A DNA stretch of 64,000 bases from Pratylenchus scribneri (lineage: Eukaryota; Nematoda; Chromadorea; Rhabditida; Pratylenchidae), in NCBI GenBank assembly GCA_030063045.1, contig JAQSEB010000064.1, forward strand, positions 310,001 through 374,000, given 5' to 3'. The notes beneath the pieces were generated by a model. It worked only from the letters and a program-made list of their open reading frames with translations, was not told where the DNA came from and did no database searches. Both the position numbers and the translations under genes were made by a program. Shown here one piece after another: positions 12,794-24,765 of this stretch; positions within the stretch are counted from its first letter, which is position 1; every line of letters begins with the position of its first letter.

Positions 12794-15700
12794 TTAATAT
12801 GGGAAAAAATTGGATGCGCCCGTTTGGAGACGAATTGCATTCACAAAAATTTTCAGCGAGCCGCCCAAATCAGCAGAAACAATCACATCGCCCATTGCAC
12901 GACGATCCCTAAAAAATAAATTAAATTATTTTTCCGCTATTTAATCCAATTTTCACCTTCCATTCCCAATTGTTTCATTCACACTTTGGTGGGTTGCAGC
13001 GGAAGCAATGGACAACATTGAGGAGGAATAGCCCAGAGAGGAGGCATTCAATGGCCGATTATTGGTGGAACGCCTGATCAATTGAATGTCAGTCAAATTG
13101 GCCGTTGGCAAAGCCAATTTGCTGGCCAATGCAAGGAACGGTCGTTCAACACTGTTTGAATATCTAAAATTTTATAAAAAATTAATTTTGAACCAGTTTT
13201 TTGGAACTAGATGCCATTTGATAACATTATTTTTGATTTTGGAGGATAAAAAATTTTCCACCATCCATGGGAATCGAACCGAGACCTCTTTGTCATTTCC
13301 TCCATACATTAAAGCGAGCGACATACCAATGCGCTAAATGATCATATATTTTTTTTTATCTTTAGCGGCCTTATGGTTTTTAAGGGTTATAAGGGGAAAT
13401 GCAAAATTGCATAAAACTCTCAAAAAAGTAATGACTTAAATAATTTTAAAAAAATTAGTTCACCATGAAAAAAATCAAGGATACAAAACTAAGCCCAACT
13501 TTTATATTTTACCTTTCTTTGGCCGATTGTCCTCCCCCATTCTTTTCCGCTTTTGTTGCTATTTTCGGTGGTGACGGTGAAATATTATTTTCCGATGGCT
13601 CCGGAGTACTACTCGCAATTGGTTCCATTTTCATTTTTTGTTGTTGTTCAATAAGCCAACTCAAAATTAATTGCGGTTTTGGGGCAAATGCAGCGGTGGT
13701 CACCTTTTTTTTAATAAATAAATAAGTATTCCAATTTTAAAAAAAAATTAACAAACCACAGTTTGATGTGCTCTAATTCGTTCCCATGCATGGTTTCGAT
13801 CTTTCCGGACAGTCGATGAGGATGTTCTCCATAAATAGACGAAATTATCCTCAGAACCTTAATTTTTCGTGAATAAATTAAATTAAATTTATTATTTAAA
13901 ATTACCGCTAACAATATATTTTCCATCGGGAGAAAATGCGGCACGAATATGACTTTGTTCAATTTGAGCGCCTTTAAATTTGCTGAAAAAATAATTTATT
14001 ATTAAATTTAAAATAATTAAAAATAAATACCAGCATAAATCCATGTCCCTTAAATCATAAATTCGAATCCGTGAATCATTTGACTGTAAAAAAATTAATT
14101 ATTATAAAATTTAAATGAGTACAAACCGTGACTAGCAATTTATCTCCATGAACGCCCAATGCAGTTATTTTTGTTTTGTCATTTTCACGCGAATTTTTTG
14201 CCTTTGAAGAGCGGGCATCGATCACCGTGTGATATTTTAATTGCTAAATTAATTAATTTAATTTAAATGAAATTATTTTATTTAATATTTACATCGGTTG
14301 AATAGAAGAAACACCGTCCGGAATATGTTCCCACAACAACAAATTTGCCATTTTTGACAAACGCAATTGCAGTGATATATTTTACAACTTGCTTAAATTA
14401 ATAATAAATTAATTTAATATTTAATTAAAAATTTACTTCGACTTCATTCCAAACAGCCACTCGTTTTTCGGGAATATTCCAAAGTCGAATTTTGCCATCC
14501 AATGAACCCGAAATGAAATATCGATCATCTTTTGGCATAAAAGCAATGCAGGTGACAAAATCCAAATGTTGGAATGAGCAAAGACATTCATTTCGGGTTA
14601 AATGCCAAAGTTTTACTTAAATTTAAATTAATTTAAAATTAAGAAATTAATTTCTGACCTGTTCGATCCATTCCACTGGATAGAATGAAATAATTTCGGG
14701 GAGACCAACTCAAATCGAGTACATCGGCGGTATGGCCACGAAAAACACAAAATGGTTTTGGAGAAAATATGGCAAAATTTGAAGGGCAAGAGGACGAAGA
14801 ATTGGCTGAAATTTTGGAAATATTTCTCTATTTAATGATTAAAAACCTTTTGCCTGGAATTGTGCCGCTTTTGTTGAAATTCCACCGGCCGATTGAGGTC
14901 TTGAAGAGAATGAGGAGGAAGAGGAGGCCAATGATCCTTTTGGCCCCTGTCCTTTACTTGAATTCGAATTTCGCTGAATTTTTTCGTCCATTTCCTTTCC
15001 ATTTCCAATCTTTTCGTCCTCTCCATTTTCGTCATCCTTTTCTTCTTCCACAACACTTTCATATAAATCTGGTCGCATATTCCCAATGTGTTGCATCAGG
15101 GAATAATCCAAATTCGATCCAACTTCTTGGCCGTAACGTTCACGAAGAGAAGTGAAATAATTCAATTGGGATCGAAGAACCCTAAAATATATTCAAATAA
15201 TTAAATTAAAATTGAAAAATACGAACCAAACTCGAACATTCCTATCCTGCCCAGCCGTAGCCAATAAACGACCACAATCACTGTAAATTTATGCTTAATT
15301 AAATGAAGTAAAAATAAATAAATTTACCTAAATTTAATGCACCAAATTGCGCCCGTATGTTCATGATTTAATTCTTGTACCAAGCGAAGTTGTTCCTAAT
15401 AAAATAATAATTTTTAATATTTATTTAAAAAAAAATTTACAAAATCGAATGGTCCTTTTTTAACATTTTTCGGCCTGCAAATTCCAACGGTCGATGAGGT
15501 TGTTGCGGCGGAAGTTGGCCTCGATGAATTTGGTGGTTCGGCAGAATTTGTTGCCCGCATTCTCCGACCAATTGGTGTGGTCATCGGCACGGGCAATGAT
15601 TCGGAAATGCAATTAGCTAACGACAATTCATCACTGTCCGCAACCTTTAATATTTATTACATTTTAAAAATAAATACATTTTAAAAATTAATTTAAAAAA

Positions 15701-17694
15701 TTTACCGATGATGCACCGTCTCTACTATCATTTTCGGCACCAACAATTTTCCCTGATTTGTTTGTATTTTTCCTTAAAATCATCAAAAATATTGAATAAT
15801 AATTTTAAATTACGTTAAAATGGCCGCATGTTGCCGCACTTTTTGGACAGTCCCCCGTAAATAATCCGATGCCACTGTTCCATAATTTCGAGCAAAACGT
15901 CGAATATGTTCCTTGGCTGAATGTTTTTGGCCAAAAACTTCTTCCGATGATGAGGCGTCATTTGTTTCATTATGGCTTAAAAATATTTATTTTATTTAAA
16001 ATTAAATATTTAAAATTTTAATTACTCATTTTGTTTTGTATTTGACAAATTTCCTTTCTCTTTGAGTGAAATTCTCCTCTCAACATCCCGCGTAATCGGA
16101 TCAATTGATTCCGGCTTTTGAAGTAATCCCGTTTTTTGATTTGGTTCCCATGTGGAGGATTTTTGTTTTTGATGATGACCAATTGCGGTTTTCATCTTAA
16201 AAATGTTTTAAAATTTTATTCTTAAATTTATTTTAATTTTTTTTGTGATTTTTTATTCCAAGAATGTGACTATATTTATATCGTTTGTTGAAGACTGTGG
16301 AAATGGAATGTTTGTGCTTCTTCTTTTACGCTTATTCATCATTAAAAATGCTAAGGTCAAAATGGAGGAAGGAATGAAATGATGAACGAATTGAACAATC
16401 ATCATTTTTGCCTTTCCAAATTCCAAATATTTCAGCCCATTTTAATATTTATTGCTATTGCTTATCCAAAACCAACCTTTGTAGGTGATTTATCCGAGGC
16501 ACTTCTTCGATGCTGTTTTTCATCAATTCTTTTCTTACTGTTCCCTTTGGTGGTTATTTTTTGTTTTTTCTCATCTTCCAATTTGCTGCTAATTTCCGGT
16601 AATGATTCTTTAGGGAGTGATTGTTCCACCAAATTTTCGTAATGTGGAACAATTAATTTTTGCTAAATTTATCCAATTTAATTTTGGACTATTTTCAAAA
16701 TTACTTTTGTCAATCCCGCCGGTGCTATTTCATTTGATTTTTCATCGGTTGATGAGCATCCTCCGGTTGATTTAGCCTTTCTTCTGTTTATTATTGTTTG
16801 ACTGGTTGATGAATTCAATTGAATTTTATCATCAACAGGAATGATATTCTCTTTAATTTTGTTGGGATTTTCCATTTTCTTTTCTGGTGAAATATCACTG
16901 CTCGTGGTCGCCTCTTTCTTTAATTACAAAATTATAATGATAATTAAAATTGTTTAACTGACATTAAAATCATTTTCATCCGCCAAAGATATGTTATCGG
17001 ATAGCAAAACTTGCTGAATTACTCCTTGGATTACGCCTTGTGCCTGAGTATCTTGTTCATCAACAGTCGGCAATATATCACTCGGGGATGCTCCTCGAGT
17101 CAATGAATTTGATTTTGAGGTGGTTGGCGGTGGAAATGGACCTAAATTGAGAATAAATTATGTGAATTAAAACATGTTTAAAAACCCGTTTTCATGCATT
17201 TGGCGAGAGAAATTAGCCCTCGATCCAATGAATTTGTTTTGGTATGACCACGTTGGCGACCATAACTTTGCTGCTGATCGGTGTTGCTAACAATATTAAT
17301 TTAAATTTTAATATTTAGGCAAAATCTGTTACCTTTTTTCTGTTTGAATTTCTGTTTTTTCAGGAACTGTGATTGATGGAAGTGCCGCCGAAGGTGATTG
17401 ATTTCTGGGAAATGGTCTTCTAGGCGGCAATGGGGGTGGAATTTGTGTTGGCGGCGGTGACTTTGGATTTTGTAAAAATTGTTCTGGTAATGGTGGAGGA
17501 GGCCCCAGAGGAGGAGGGATTGATGGTTGATGTATGAATTTAGGTGGTTTCTGCTGATTTAAATTGAGATTGCTAGTAATTTGCTGCGCATCCAATTCTT
17601 CGGTTTGTGGTGTTTGATGATGGATTTCCAATGTATCAATGGCATCTTCAAATTCCTCACTATCACTTTTGCTTTCAATTGACGTTGAAGACAT
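12794..17694 (-). CDS. sym-4: WDR44/SYM-4-type WD40 protein
   Basis: A long minus-strand gene with many short introns. The N-terminus (MSSTSIESK) carries [12 protein letters not shown], a FFAT-like VAP-binding motif, and then a proline-rich stretch ([21 protein letters not shown]). Low-complexity Ser/Thr-rich exons follow, and the C-terminal half is WD40 repeats. The exon near 14700 reads [18 protein letters not shown] and that near 13800 [10 protein letters not shown]; both are strongly like human WDR44 (rabphilin-11), a RAB11 effector. The last exon ends [18 protein letters not shown], again like WDR44. In mammals WDR44 links ER (via VAP) and RAB11 tubular endosomes; C. elegans SYM-4 is the orthologue. 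The stop is at 12794-12796. One intron (about 13165-13500) holds a tRNA-derived element. Confidence is high for identity, moderate for individual exon ends. Confidence 0.88.
13261..13343 (-). repeat. tRNA-derived element (degenerate tRNA)
   Basis: On the minus strand it shows TAGCGCATTGG (box A-like) followed about 40 bp on by GGTTCGATTCC, a perfect RNA polymerase III box B / T-loop. The acceptor ends do not pair and the T stem has mismatches, so I do not call a functional tRNA. It sits in a WDR44 intron. It may be a tRNA pseudogene or the head of a SINE. Confidence 0.55.
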
Positions 17695-18056
17695 TTATTT
17701 TAGTCGATTTTCTATAAATTTTTCAATACAACGAAACAATGAGAAAAAGATTTAGTAATATTATTATGTAATCAAATGAAAATTTACATTATTTTTAATT
17801 TTTAACTTTCATCATTCAATGCATTTATCCAAAAAACAAATTTATAACGATTTATGGCAAGAATTGAAGAGAAAATTGTTGCGAATCTTTATAACAACAA
17901 TGAAATATCGAATTAGAATGAAAGACAATTCTTATTATGAAGATCAATATATAGGAACAAAGTAAAACTGGAATAAATCAAATGCATTTATGGAATATTT
18001 TTGAATGTTATCGAAGTGAATATCATTTTGGCAACCCGTTCTAAATTTGCACTGCA

Positions 18057-18945
18057 TCATTTCTCATGTTCCTTTCGCACAAATTCTTCTACAATTCGCA
18101 CAAATTCTTGCACAATTTGATCAACCAGTTCGCCGTAATTTCCATTGACTAACATTTTCCAACCCTCCGTTTGCCTAACCTTTATAATTTTCAAATTATT
18201 ATTAAATGATCAAATAAATTTTTGTCTAACTTTTTTTGCATTTTTCTGAATGTATTTGATTGCCTCAACTTTTAGATGTTTAGCAGAATACTGATCAGCC
18301 ATAACCAAAAGTCCACATGCATTTTCATCGTCCAAGGAAGTGGCCAAATTGCATTCACAAAACTTCTTCAAATTTTGAATATGAATCAAATTTATGTATT
18401 GTGTTTGGGCCGTTAAATCAAACAGTTAAATTTTATCGCTCTATTTAATTTTTGGACTTGATTTAAAGCAAACTTACTTCAATTGTCATTAACCGGTCAT
18501 AACCCCAATATCCCTGCTTTGCATTTGCACTATAATCATGCTCGATTTCTCGAACATAATCTTCCTTTCCTTCCTTCTGGGCCAGCACTTTCCGAATGGC
18601 TGATGCACGGCGACTCCATATTGTGTCTTAATTAAACAAATTTATTAAGGTATAATAAATTTTTACCTTCATTTGATGCTTTGCGTTCTAAGAGAAAACG
18701 GAGAAATTTTATTCTATCCCAATTACATTGGTTTGGTTCGGCAAGAATTTTCCATGGTAGCCCTGGAACATAGATTGGATCACTAAGTCTGCGACCATCT
18801 GGCCCTTTTGGTCCTTGTGCAAATTCGCTGAACTTCTCGATTTTCAATGTAATAATTCCAGTCGACTTGTCAAAAACATGTTGTGCTTTAATTTTACATT
18901 TATAAAATTCAGTTTAAAAATTATAAAACCTTTTTCGCTTTCCAT
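18057..18945 (-). CDS. MATH-domain protein lacking a BTB domain
   Basis: The first exon is short (MESEK, start at 18945). A MATH domain follows: STGIITLKIEKFSEF, PIYVPGLPWKILAEP, then TIWSRRASAIRKVL and a basic helix before GYWGYDRLMTIE. This is the USP7/SPOP-like MATH type that is greatly expanded in nematodes. After an intron the protein continues directly with helices like the region after the BTB in SPOP (KFCECNLATSLDDENACGLL, ADQYSAKHLKVEAIKYI, TEGWKMLV) and ends at 18057. The BTB itself is absent. The exon frame just upstream of KFCECN has an in-frame TAA, so the acceptor must lie after it or the copy is decaying. In SPOP-type proteins MATH binds substrate and BTB binds cullin-3; without BTB an adaptor role is doubtful. 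Confidence 0.65.
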
Positions 18946-19186
18946 TTTATTTGATTGATTTTAAAATAGAATTTGATATGATCAGCGATTAGCTGAAATG
19001 CATAATAATAATAAATTAATATTCATTTATAAAAATATGAAAAATATTATAGCAAAAATTGTACAAGGAAATTAAAAAACGTGCAAAAATACTGAAATAT
19101 TTATTCAAAAAATACAATTAGGTATTCATTCAATCAATGCAACAAAAATGAAGAACACAACACAATTATGATATTAGGGTGAATGG

Positions 19187-19285
19187 TAATATACAACAAT
19201 GTATGGGAAAATAGGAAATAATATACAACAATGTATGGGAAAATAGGAAATAATATGCAACAATGTGTGGGAAATTGTGTATTAT
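19187..19285. repeat. Short tandem repeat, about 34 bp unit, three copies
   Basis: The unit contains ACAACAATGTATGGGAAA followed by ATAGGAAATAATAT. Two copies are near-identical and the third is diverged. It lies just 3' of the PP1 fragment. Confidence 0.85.
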
Positions 19286-19324
19286 CTTCATTGTTCATCA
19301 TCACCCTTGCTTCTCTTCTTTGCC

Positions 19325-19696
19325 TTATGATGTTCCATTTCGCTTGTTTGCCTGCTGGAAGCCTGGTTGGAAGACCTGAAAATTGTTTTAATCAAACTTT
19401 AAACTGAAAATAAATTGACAAACCTTTGTTGAGATGCCCAAGTCGCCCGAAACTTTCACAATAGCGCCAGCGTTGTCATACCTAAAATTGCGAAGATACA
19501 TTCCAATTTCTAAATAAACAAAACTCACAATCCGCAGTAATGGGGAGCAGTGAACAGTGTCAACAGGCCGGAGTTTGGGTTGCCGCCGAAGAATTCATAG
19601 CCATCCTGAACGACCTGAATTGAATAAAATTATCAAAAATTAAACAAATTTTGAATGAAATGGACTAACCTGATGTGCCCGAATGATCAGGTCAAG
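19325..19696 (-). pseudogene. 3' fragment of a PP1-type Ser/Thr phosphatase
   Basis: Spliced on the minus strand it reads DLIIRAHQ, VVQDGYEFFGG, LLTLFTAPHYCG, YDNAGAIVKVS and then a short tail to the stop at 19325. These match the C-terminal third of protein phosphatase 1 catalytic subunits (the family has DLICRAHQVVEDGYEFF and LFSAPNYCGEFDNAGAM). The N-terminal two thirds, with the metal-binding GD/GNHE motifs, are not found upstream. Asn-Tyr-Cys-Gly has become His-Tyr-Cys-Gly. The intron structure is retained, so this is a partial segmental duplicate and not a processed copy. It cannot be an active phosphatase as seen. Confidence 0.7.
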
Positions 19697-20447
19697 TTAT
19701 TGTTCTTCCCCTAATACCATCATAATTGTATCATAAATATTGTTGTATTTCTTGTTGTTGTAATATCTTGAATAAAATGTAAAAAAGAATGTTCGGAAAT
19801 TGTATATTTTGTAAGGAAAGGAAAGAAAAGATTCCTATTAAAATACTTAAATCCGATTTGATTCCATTACAATTCCATACAAAAATTACGAGGACTGCTT
19901 GGATATTGATATTGGATACAAACTTGCATTTTATTAGTCTTGTTTTTGATTTTTGTGTGTTAACTGTTATAGCCCATCTCCTCTATCGTTTCTTTCACCT
20001 AATAAAGACGAAGACTGGGTTTTGAGATAAAATAAAACGCACTACTATATTTTTTTATGTCAAAAAACGCTACTGTTATCCATCCATAATAAATAAGTCA
20101 AATCACTTATTCAGCTTATCTGCCGGTTGTTCGGAAATGTCGTTTACTTTTTACTTTTTGTTTTTCTCCTTGAAATATAAAGCAATCAATAATTATCCAA
20201 TTCCCAAACCAAACAAATTAAAGCAGTGCAGCAATGAAATCAAATTATTAATGCAGGAAAACGCCAGTTTAATTAATGATAAAAAACATCTAATAATTAT
20301 ATCTTGAAAAAAATTTTACTTTACAAATTAAAATCATCAACACTGAAAAATATTTTTTCACTGGTTTAAACTCTAATTAAGGTTTTTTCTGTAAACGAAA
20401 CGTTAATACATTGTTAATAAAAATAATTCATCGACGACATTTGAATA
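19697..20447. other. Intergenic, upstream of the RGG-repeat gene
   Basis: AT-rich. A 78-codon open frame at 19789-20025 has no recognisable motif and no support, and it reads through the place where the missing part of the PP1 gene should be. I do not annotate it. Confidence 0.5.
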
Positions 20448-21993
20448 ATGGACAGTCAGCAGCAACAATACAATCATAATCAGCGAAATGATGGAAATCG
20501 AGGTGGTTACCAACAACAAGACCGTGGCAGCGATCAACGACAATTTGACCGTCGAGGACCACCGCAACGCTATGATGATCGAAATAATGGAAATGGTGGG
20601 TATCGCGGAGGCGGAGGCCGTGGAGGAAATTATGGAGGCGGAGGTCGCGATGGAGGAAACTACGGAGGCGGCTATGACCGTGATGGTGGAGGCCGTGGAG
20701 GAAACTACGGAGGCGGCTATGACCGTGATGGTGGAGGCGGTCGAGGTGGACGCGGTGGATATCGAGGACGAGGTGGAGGAGGCTATGGCGGAGACAATCG
20801 CAATGAGTATAATAACAATGGAGGTTTGCCTAACTTTTTAAATTAATAATAAATTAAACTATTAAAATAGGTCAGTACGATCGCAAACGACCACACGATA
20901 GTGGTGAATACGAGCAAAGACCGGCTAAAAGACAATATGATGAACCAAAGCCAGATCCAACGTATTTAAATGATTGAAAAATTATTTTAACACCGATTTT
21001 TATTAGACCAATCGAATTCGAATTTGAAGGAACTGTTGGAGGGCAAAATGTGCGATTTGTCTATAAAGAAAAGGAGGTTTAATTTTGTTTATTAATTATT
21101 ACAATAAATTTATAAAAATTATGCAGCAAATTCCGGCCCAACTGACCGCCATCCACACCATCCGTATTCATGGACGTCTCGATAATACTCTACCATTCGC
21201 CAATCAAATCGATCTCGTTATGTATTTGGGAAATTGTGCTAATTTTCTGAAGCAAGGAGCCACCTTGGCCGATAAGAATTCAATGTCGACCGTTGCTTTG
21301 GACAACGAAGATGGTTTTATATTTAAGTTAATAAATTAAATATTTAAATTTTAGTTTCCTCAAAAATGAAGACTATTACTCTGGCTCTGTTTGGCACTTG
21401 TGAATTGATTGAATTCGATTTCAAGAAGCTGAACTTATTGCAATTGCCAACCTTTCACAAAATTCCTGAACTGAAAGTGGTCATCGAGCCAGAGTCCATT
21501 CTTGATATCGAATCGTCTGCGATTAAGGTTAAATTAATTTTGAATAAATTAAAAATGAATCAATTCTAAGACATTGATCGATTGGCTTCATGGTCGCATT
21601 GGAAAGAAGGGCTTGAAGAAACTCGACTTCTACACAAATAAGCATGCCTTTGCTCGCTCCTTCCTTCGCAAACTTAAAGACGTAAAATTTTATATAAAGA
21701 ATTTATTAATTTATTCCATTCATATTTAGGACAGCGCCGATGCTCAATATGTGATTCGCATCACTTGTCCAAGTCCACCTTTCGATGAATTCCATTTCTA
21801 CAGCGGGAAGAAAAGCGAAATGAAATTGGTCAAGGAGAAGGAAATCAAAGGAGGGGCTTCCTATTTTCTCCTCAAATACACCGAAGGGCAGCCTGAACCA
21901 GTCAAACTCCGCGATCGTGATGCCTATCCGAAATTGCCGCAAATTGCCATTACCAATGCGCCTATGCAACAACCCGCTGGACCGGGAAAATGA
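20448..21993 (+). CDS. RGG/glycine-rich protein with unidentified C-terminal domain
   Basis: Exon 1 (20448 to about 20821) begins MDSQQQQYNHNQRND and becomes a glycine/arginine/tyrosine-rich stretch of GGGRGGNYGGGYDRDG units, typical of RGG-box RNA-binding or phase-separating proteins. Later exons give a Lys/Arg-Pro stretch (KRPHDSGEYEQRPAKRQYDE) and then a folded region: EGTVGGQNVRFVYKEKE, QLTAIHTIRIHGRLDNTLPF, QIDLVMYLGNCANFLKQG, KTITLALFGTCELIEFDFKK, SPPFDEFHFYSG. The C-terminal region resembles the beta/Leu-rich F-box-associated domains expanded in nematodes, but no F-box is present and I cannot name it. An RNA-related role rests only on the RGG box. Stop at 21991-21993. Confidence 0.7.
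20610..20745 (+). repeat. In-frame 45-bp coding minisatellite
   Basis: A unit built on GGAGGAAACTACGGAGGCGG plus TATGACCGTGATGGT repeats almost perfectly, with an older diverged copy before it. It encodes the GGNYGGGYDRDG repeats of the 20448 gene. Since the unit is a multiple of three, copy-number change would keep the frame. Confidence 0.85.
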
Positions 21994-22494
21994 GACGAGG
22001 ATATAATAAGGTTTTCTGCTATTTTCAAAAAATAAAATGAATTATTAATTTTCAGCCACGCAAATCATCAAACAGGTCAACGTTTCAACCTCTCATTTAT
22101 GTTTTGTATCTCGACCCTCAACCGGCCTTTTCGTAATGTTGTTCTTCGTTATTTATGACTTTTTATGCTGTTTTTAAACAACGATGATCCTCCCTTCTTA
22201 TTTATTCCGAAATTTTATATATTTACAATTTGATACAATTTGTTAAATTTGGTTTTTATAATAAATACACACCTTGCTATTTATTCATCTCTCTTTATTT
22301 CTTAAATACAATCCATCCAAATATATAAGTTTTTAAAACTTATCTTCACTTCAATCCAATCTCTATGTTTTCATCATTTTTATATTTGAATAAAATTTAT
22401 AAAATATTTGTAATATTCGAATAATTTGATTGATTTCTAATATCAATTTATTTGTTTAATAATCCAATTAAAATTAGTTTTTTATTTGATTTTT
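21994..22494. other. Intergenic, no gene seen
   Basis: AT-rich sequence with AATAAA-like polyadenylation motifs after the RGG-repeat gene. No coding signal on either strand. Confidence 0.5.
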
Positions 22495-22506
22495 GATTTA
22501 ATTTAG
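22495..22506 (+). promoter_or_regulatory. Probable spliced-leader acceptor before the mL65 gene
   Basis: A T-rich tract ending in TTTAG lies four bases before the ATG at 22511, with no upstream donor exon visible. This is how nematode trans-splice acceptors look. It is inferred from sequence only. Confidence 0.5.
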
Positions 22507-22510
22507 AAAG

Positions 22511-24642
22511 ATGTTTATTTTGAGAAGAACGAATAAAAGTCATTTGCGATTGCAGAATAAAACAAATATTCTACAAGCATTGCCAGTTTCCTCTTCACTT
22601 GCCCCAATAGAAACTGAGTAAGTACAATTAAACTTATTCAAATTCGCAATCATAAATTTGGATTTTAGAAAATCCAATGTTGTTGAACAGCAAACAGACA
22701 ATCGGGAAGATTATTGGAATCCACCGACGGATATGGTCAAACTTCCATGGTATCGGCGAATGAAGCAATTTTCATTCGACGATTGTGAATATGAATGGCT
22801 TAGAAAAGAAGCAATGGTATAAATTAAGAATTAATTAATCAATTACTCATCCATCATATTTAGTCCGAATCATATATTTCTGTTGGCAATCGGCTGAATG
22901 ATTATTACAAAATGCAACAAATTGTAAATTGGTTGCCTACAATAAAGGAAAAGATTGATTTTGTGAATCCCTATGAACGAGAATGGCGCGTTCCTGAGAA
23001 GAAATGGCACAGGTTTAAACATTGAATTAAAACTAAAAATGCAAAATCATAATTTTAGACCATGGATGCAACCATTGGTTCAGCCAAGAAAGGCATGGAA
23101 TGTGCCAGTGGTTCCGACCTATTTCGATTCATTAAATTTTTATAAATTTATCACAAAATGCAGACTGGTCGAAGACAACAAAGCAACGGAAGAATTGGAA
23201 GAAAATTATTATAAGTCTCTCAAATTTCCTACATCAAAATTAGAGGTTCATTTTCAAAATTTTAATTTAAAATGTAAAAATGAATAATTTTAGAATCGCG
23301 TTTCCGATTCCTTATCATTTTGGTTGGATGAAGAACATTCAGCGGAAATAGAAAATTATTCAAGGGAAGAACGCACTCAAAATTTGACCAAATTTCTTCG
23401 ATCCATTGTCGAAGATGCACATTTAATTTTGGGCCATAACAATACAAAACTGCTGAATCATCGAGTTAATTTAAATTAAAGATTTATGTTCAAATTTATT
23501 TTAGATTTCTCACAATCCTCGTTGCGAATCATTTTGGATTCGTGCCGGTTTTCAATCTCTTTATGAACATTTACCAATTTGGGAAACGGAAAAGGAAGCT
23601 TATAAGCCGCCATATCCAAAACGGAAAATGCGATTTACTGGAGATGATAGGTTCAAATATTATAAATTTTAATAAAATAATTTTTTATTATTGTAGACGT
23701 CGATTGGGTGAACTTTCATTCACAATGCGTGACAATCATCTCATTCAAGTGAGGCAGACGATGCCAATGAAAAATGTTTACACATTTATTAATTTATTTT
23801 AAAAGCAATAATTTTCAGTTATTTCCAATGTCCGAATCGGAACTTGTCCATGCCCCAATGTTCCCGGATGAATTCAATGTGACAGAGGAATTGATTTTCT
23901 CTCCAAAAGTTTATAATATTAAACAAGATGCTGGAATCCTTTGGCAATGTCCCGGCTTTGAATATGATAGCAGTGAGTTATTCCACTGACAAAATTAAAT
24001 CAATATAATTCAATTTTTACAGATGAAACACATTTATATGGTCGTTTGGCAATGAAAGATGTTCGGTCATTAATTGAGACGGTGGATCAAAAATGGCGAC
24101 CGGATTCCCGGGAAGAACGGAACCAAATGATTTCGGAATGTGTCAAAGCTACTGCCATCGTTTCACTTTTTAGCTGGCTAAATGGCCAAGCTCATTGTTT
24201 AGGTCCATTTAAAATTATAGCCAATAAAATAGCATTTATTTTCAGGCCATACTCAATACACCGAAATCCAAGAGCCTCTCACATCCCAAATGATCCTTTC
24301 CGATGGCATCCACTTCTGGTTTGCAGTTGCTCAATTAAATACTTTGGCCATAAATATTGAAATTGAAGGTTTAAAATTAAAAATTAATTAAAAATTTTAA
24401 AATTTTCACAAAAAGGTTTCAATAATCGACGGACAAATTGCTGTTTTGTTGATGGACCGTATCAATTATTTGATAATTTTACTCGCTCCAGAACTGGCTT
24501 TTACCAATTTAAACACAAAGAGGGAATTCATTTTGCAGAAGAAAACAAAAATTGGATTGGAAGTGAAAAAGGAAAGAAGGAAGAAAAATCGGGACTTAAT
24601 CCAAAAATATTGGAAAGAATACTTCAAATGTGTGTTGTTTAA
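22511..24642 (+). CDS. mrps-30: Mitochondrial large-subunit ribosomal protein mL65 (MRPS30/PDCD9)
   Basis: A multi-exon gene starting MFILRRTNKSHLRLQNK, a plausible mitochondrial presequence. The body matches the MRPS30 family: NREDYWNPPTDMVKLPWYRR, YEREWRVPEKKW, RCESFWIRAGFQ, RRRLGELSFTMRDNH, and most tellingly SQMILSDGIHFWFAVAQLN then LAINIE, where human MRPS30 has a QAVITDG...FCYQLNTLAL segment. After it comes CCFVDGPYQLFDNF. mL65 is a metazoan-specific protein of the mitochondrial 39S subunit. The unspliced frame stops at 24640-24642; splicing to an exon near 24678 could change the last residues. The gene at 24766 follows at 124 bp, the usual spacing inside a nematode operon. Confidence 0.8.
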
Positions 24643-24751
24643 TTTTTTTGTTGAATTTTTCATAAAATATTTTTAGAACAAAAAAATGATGCTACTTTTG
24701 TAAATTAGTTAAATACTTTTATTATTTAATAAATTATTAATTTTTTAATCA

Positions 24752-24763
24752 AAATATTTTTAG
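24752..24763 (+). promoter_or_regulatory. Probable trans-splice acceptor inside an operon
   Basis: AAAATATTTTTAG ends two bases before the ATG at 24766. Together with the short gap to the mL65 gene this suggests a spliced-leader-processed downstream cistron. Inferred. Confidence 0.5.
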
Positions 24764-24765
24764 AA

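Noticed and set aside
13261..13343. Functional tRNA gene
   Set aside because: Box B is perfect, but the acceptor and T stems do not pair.
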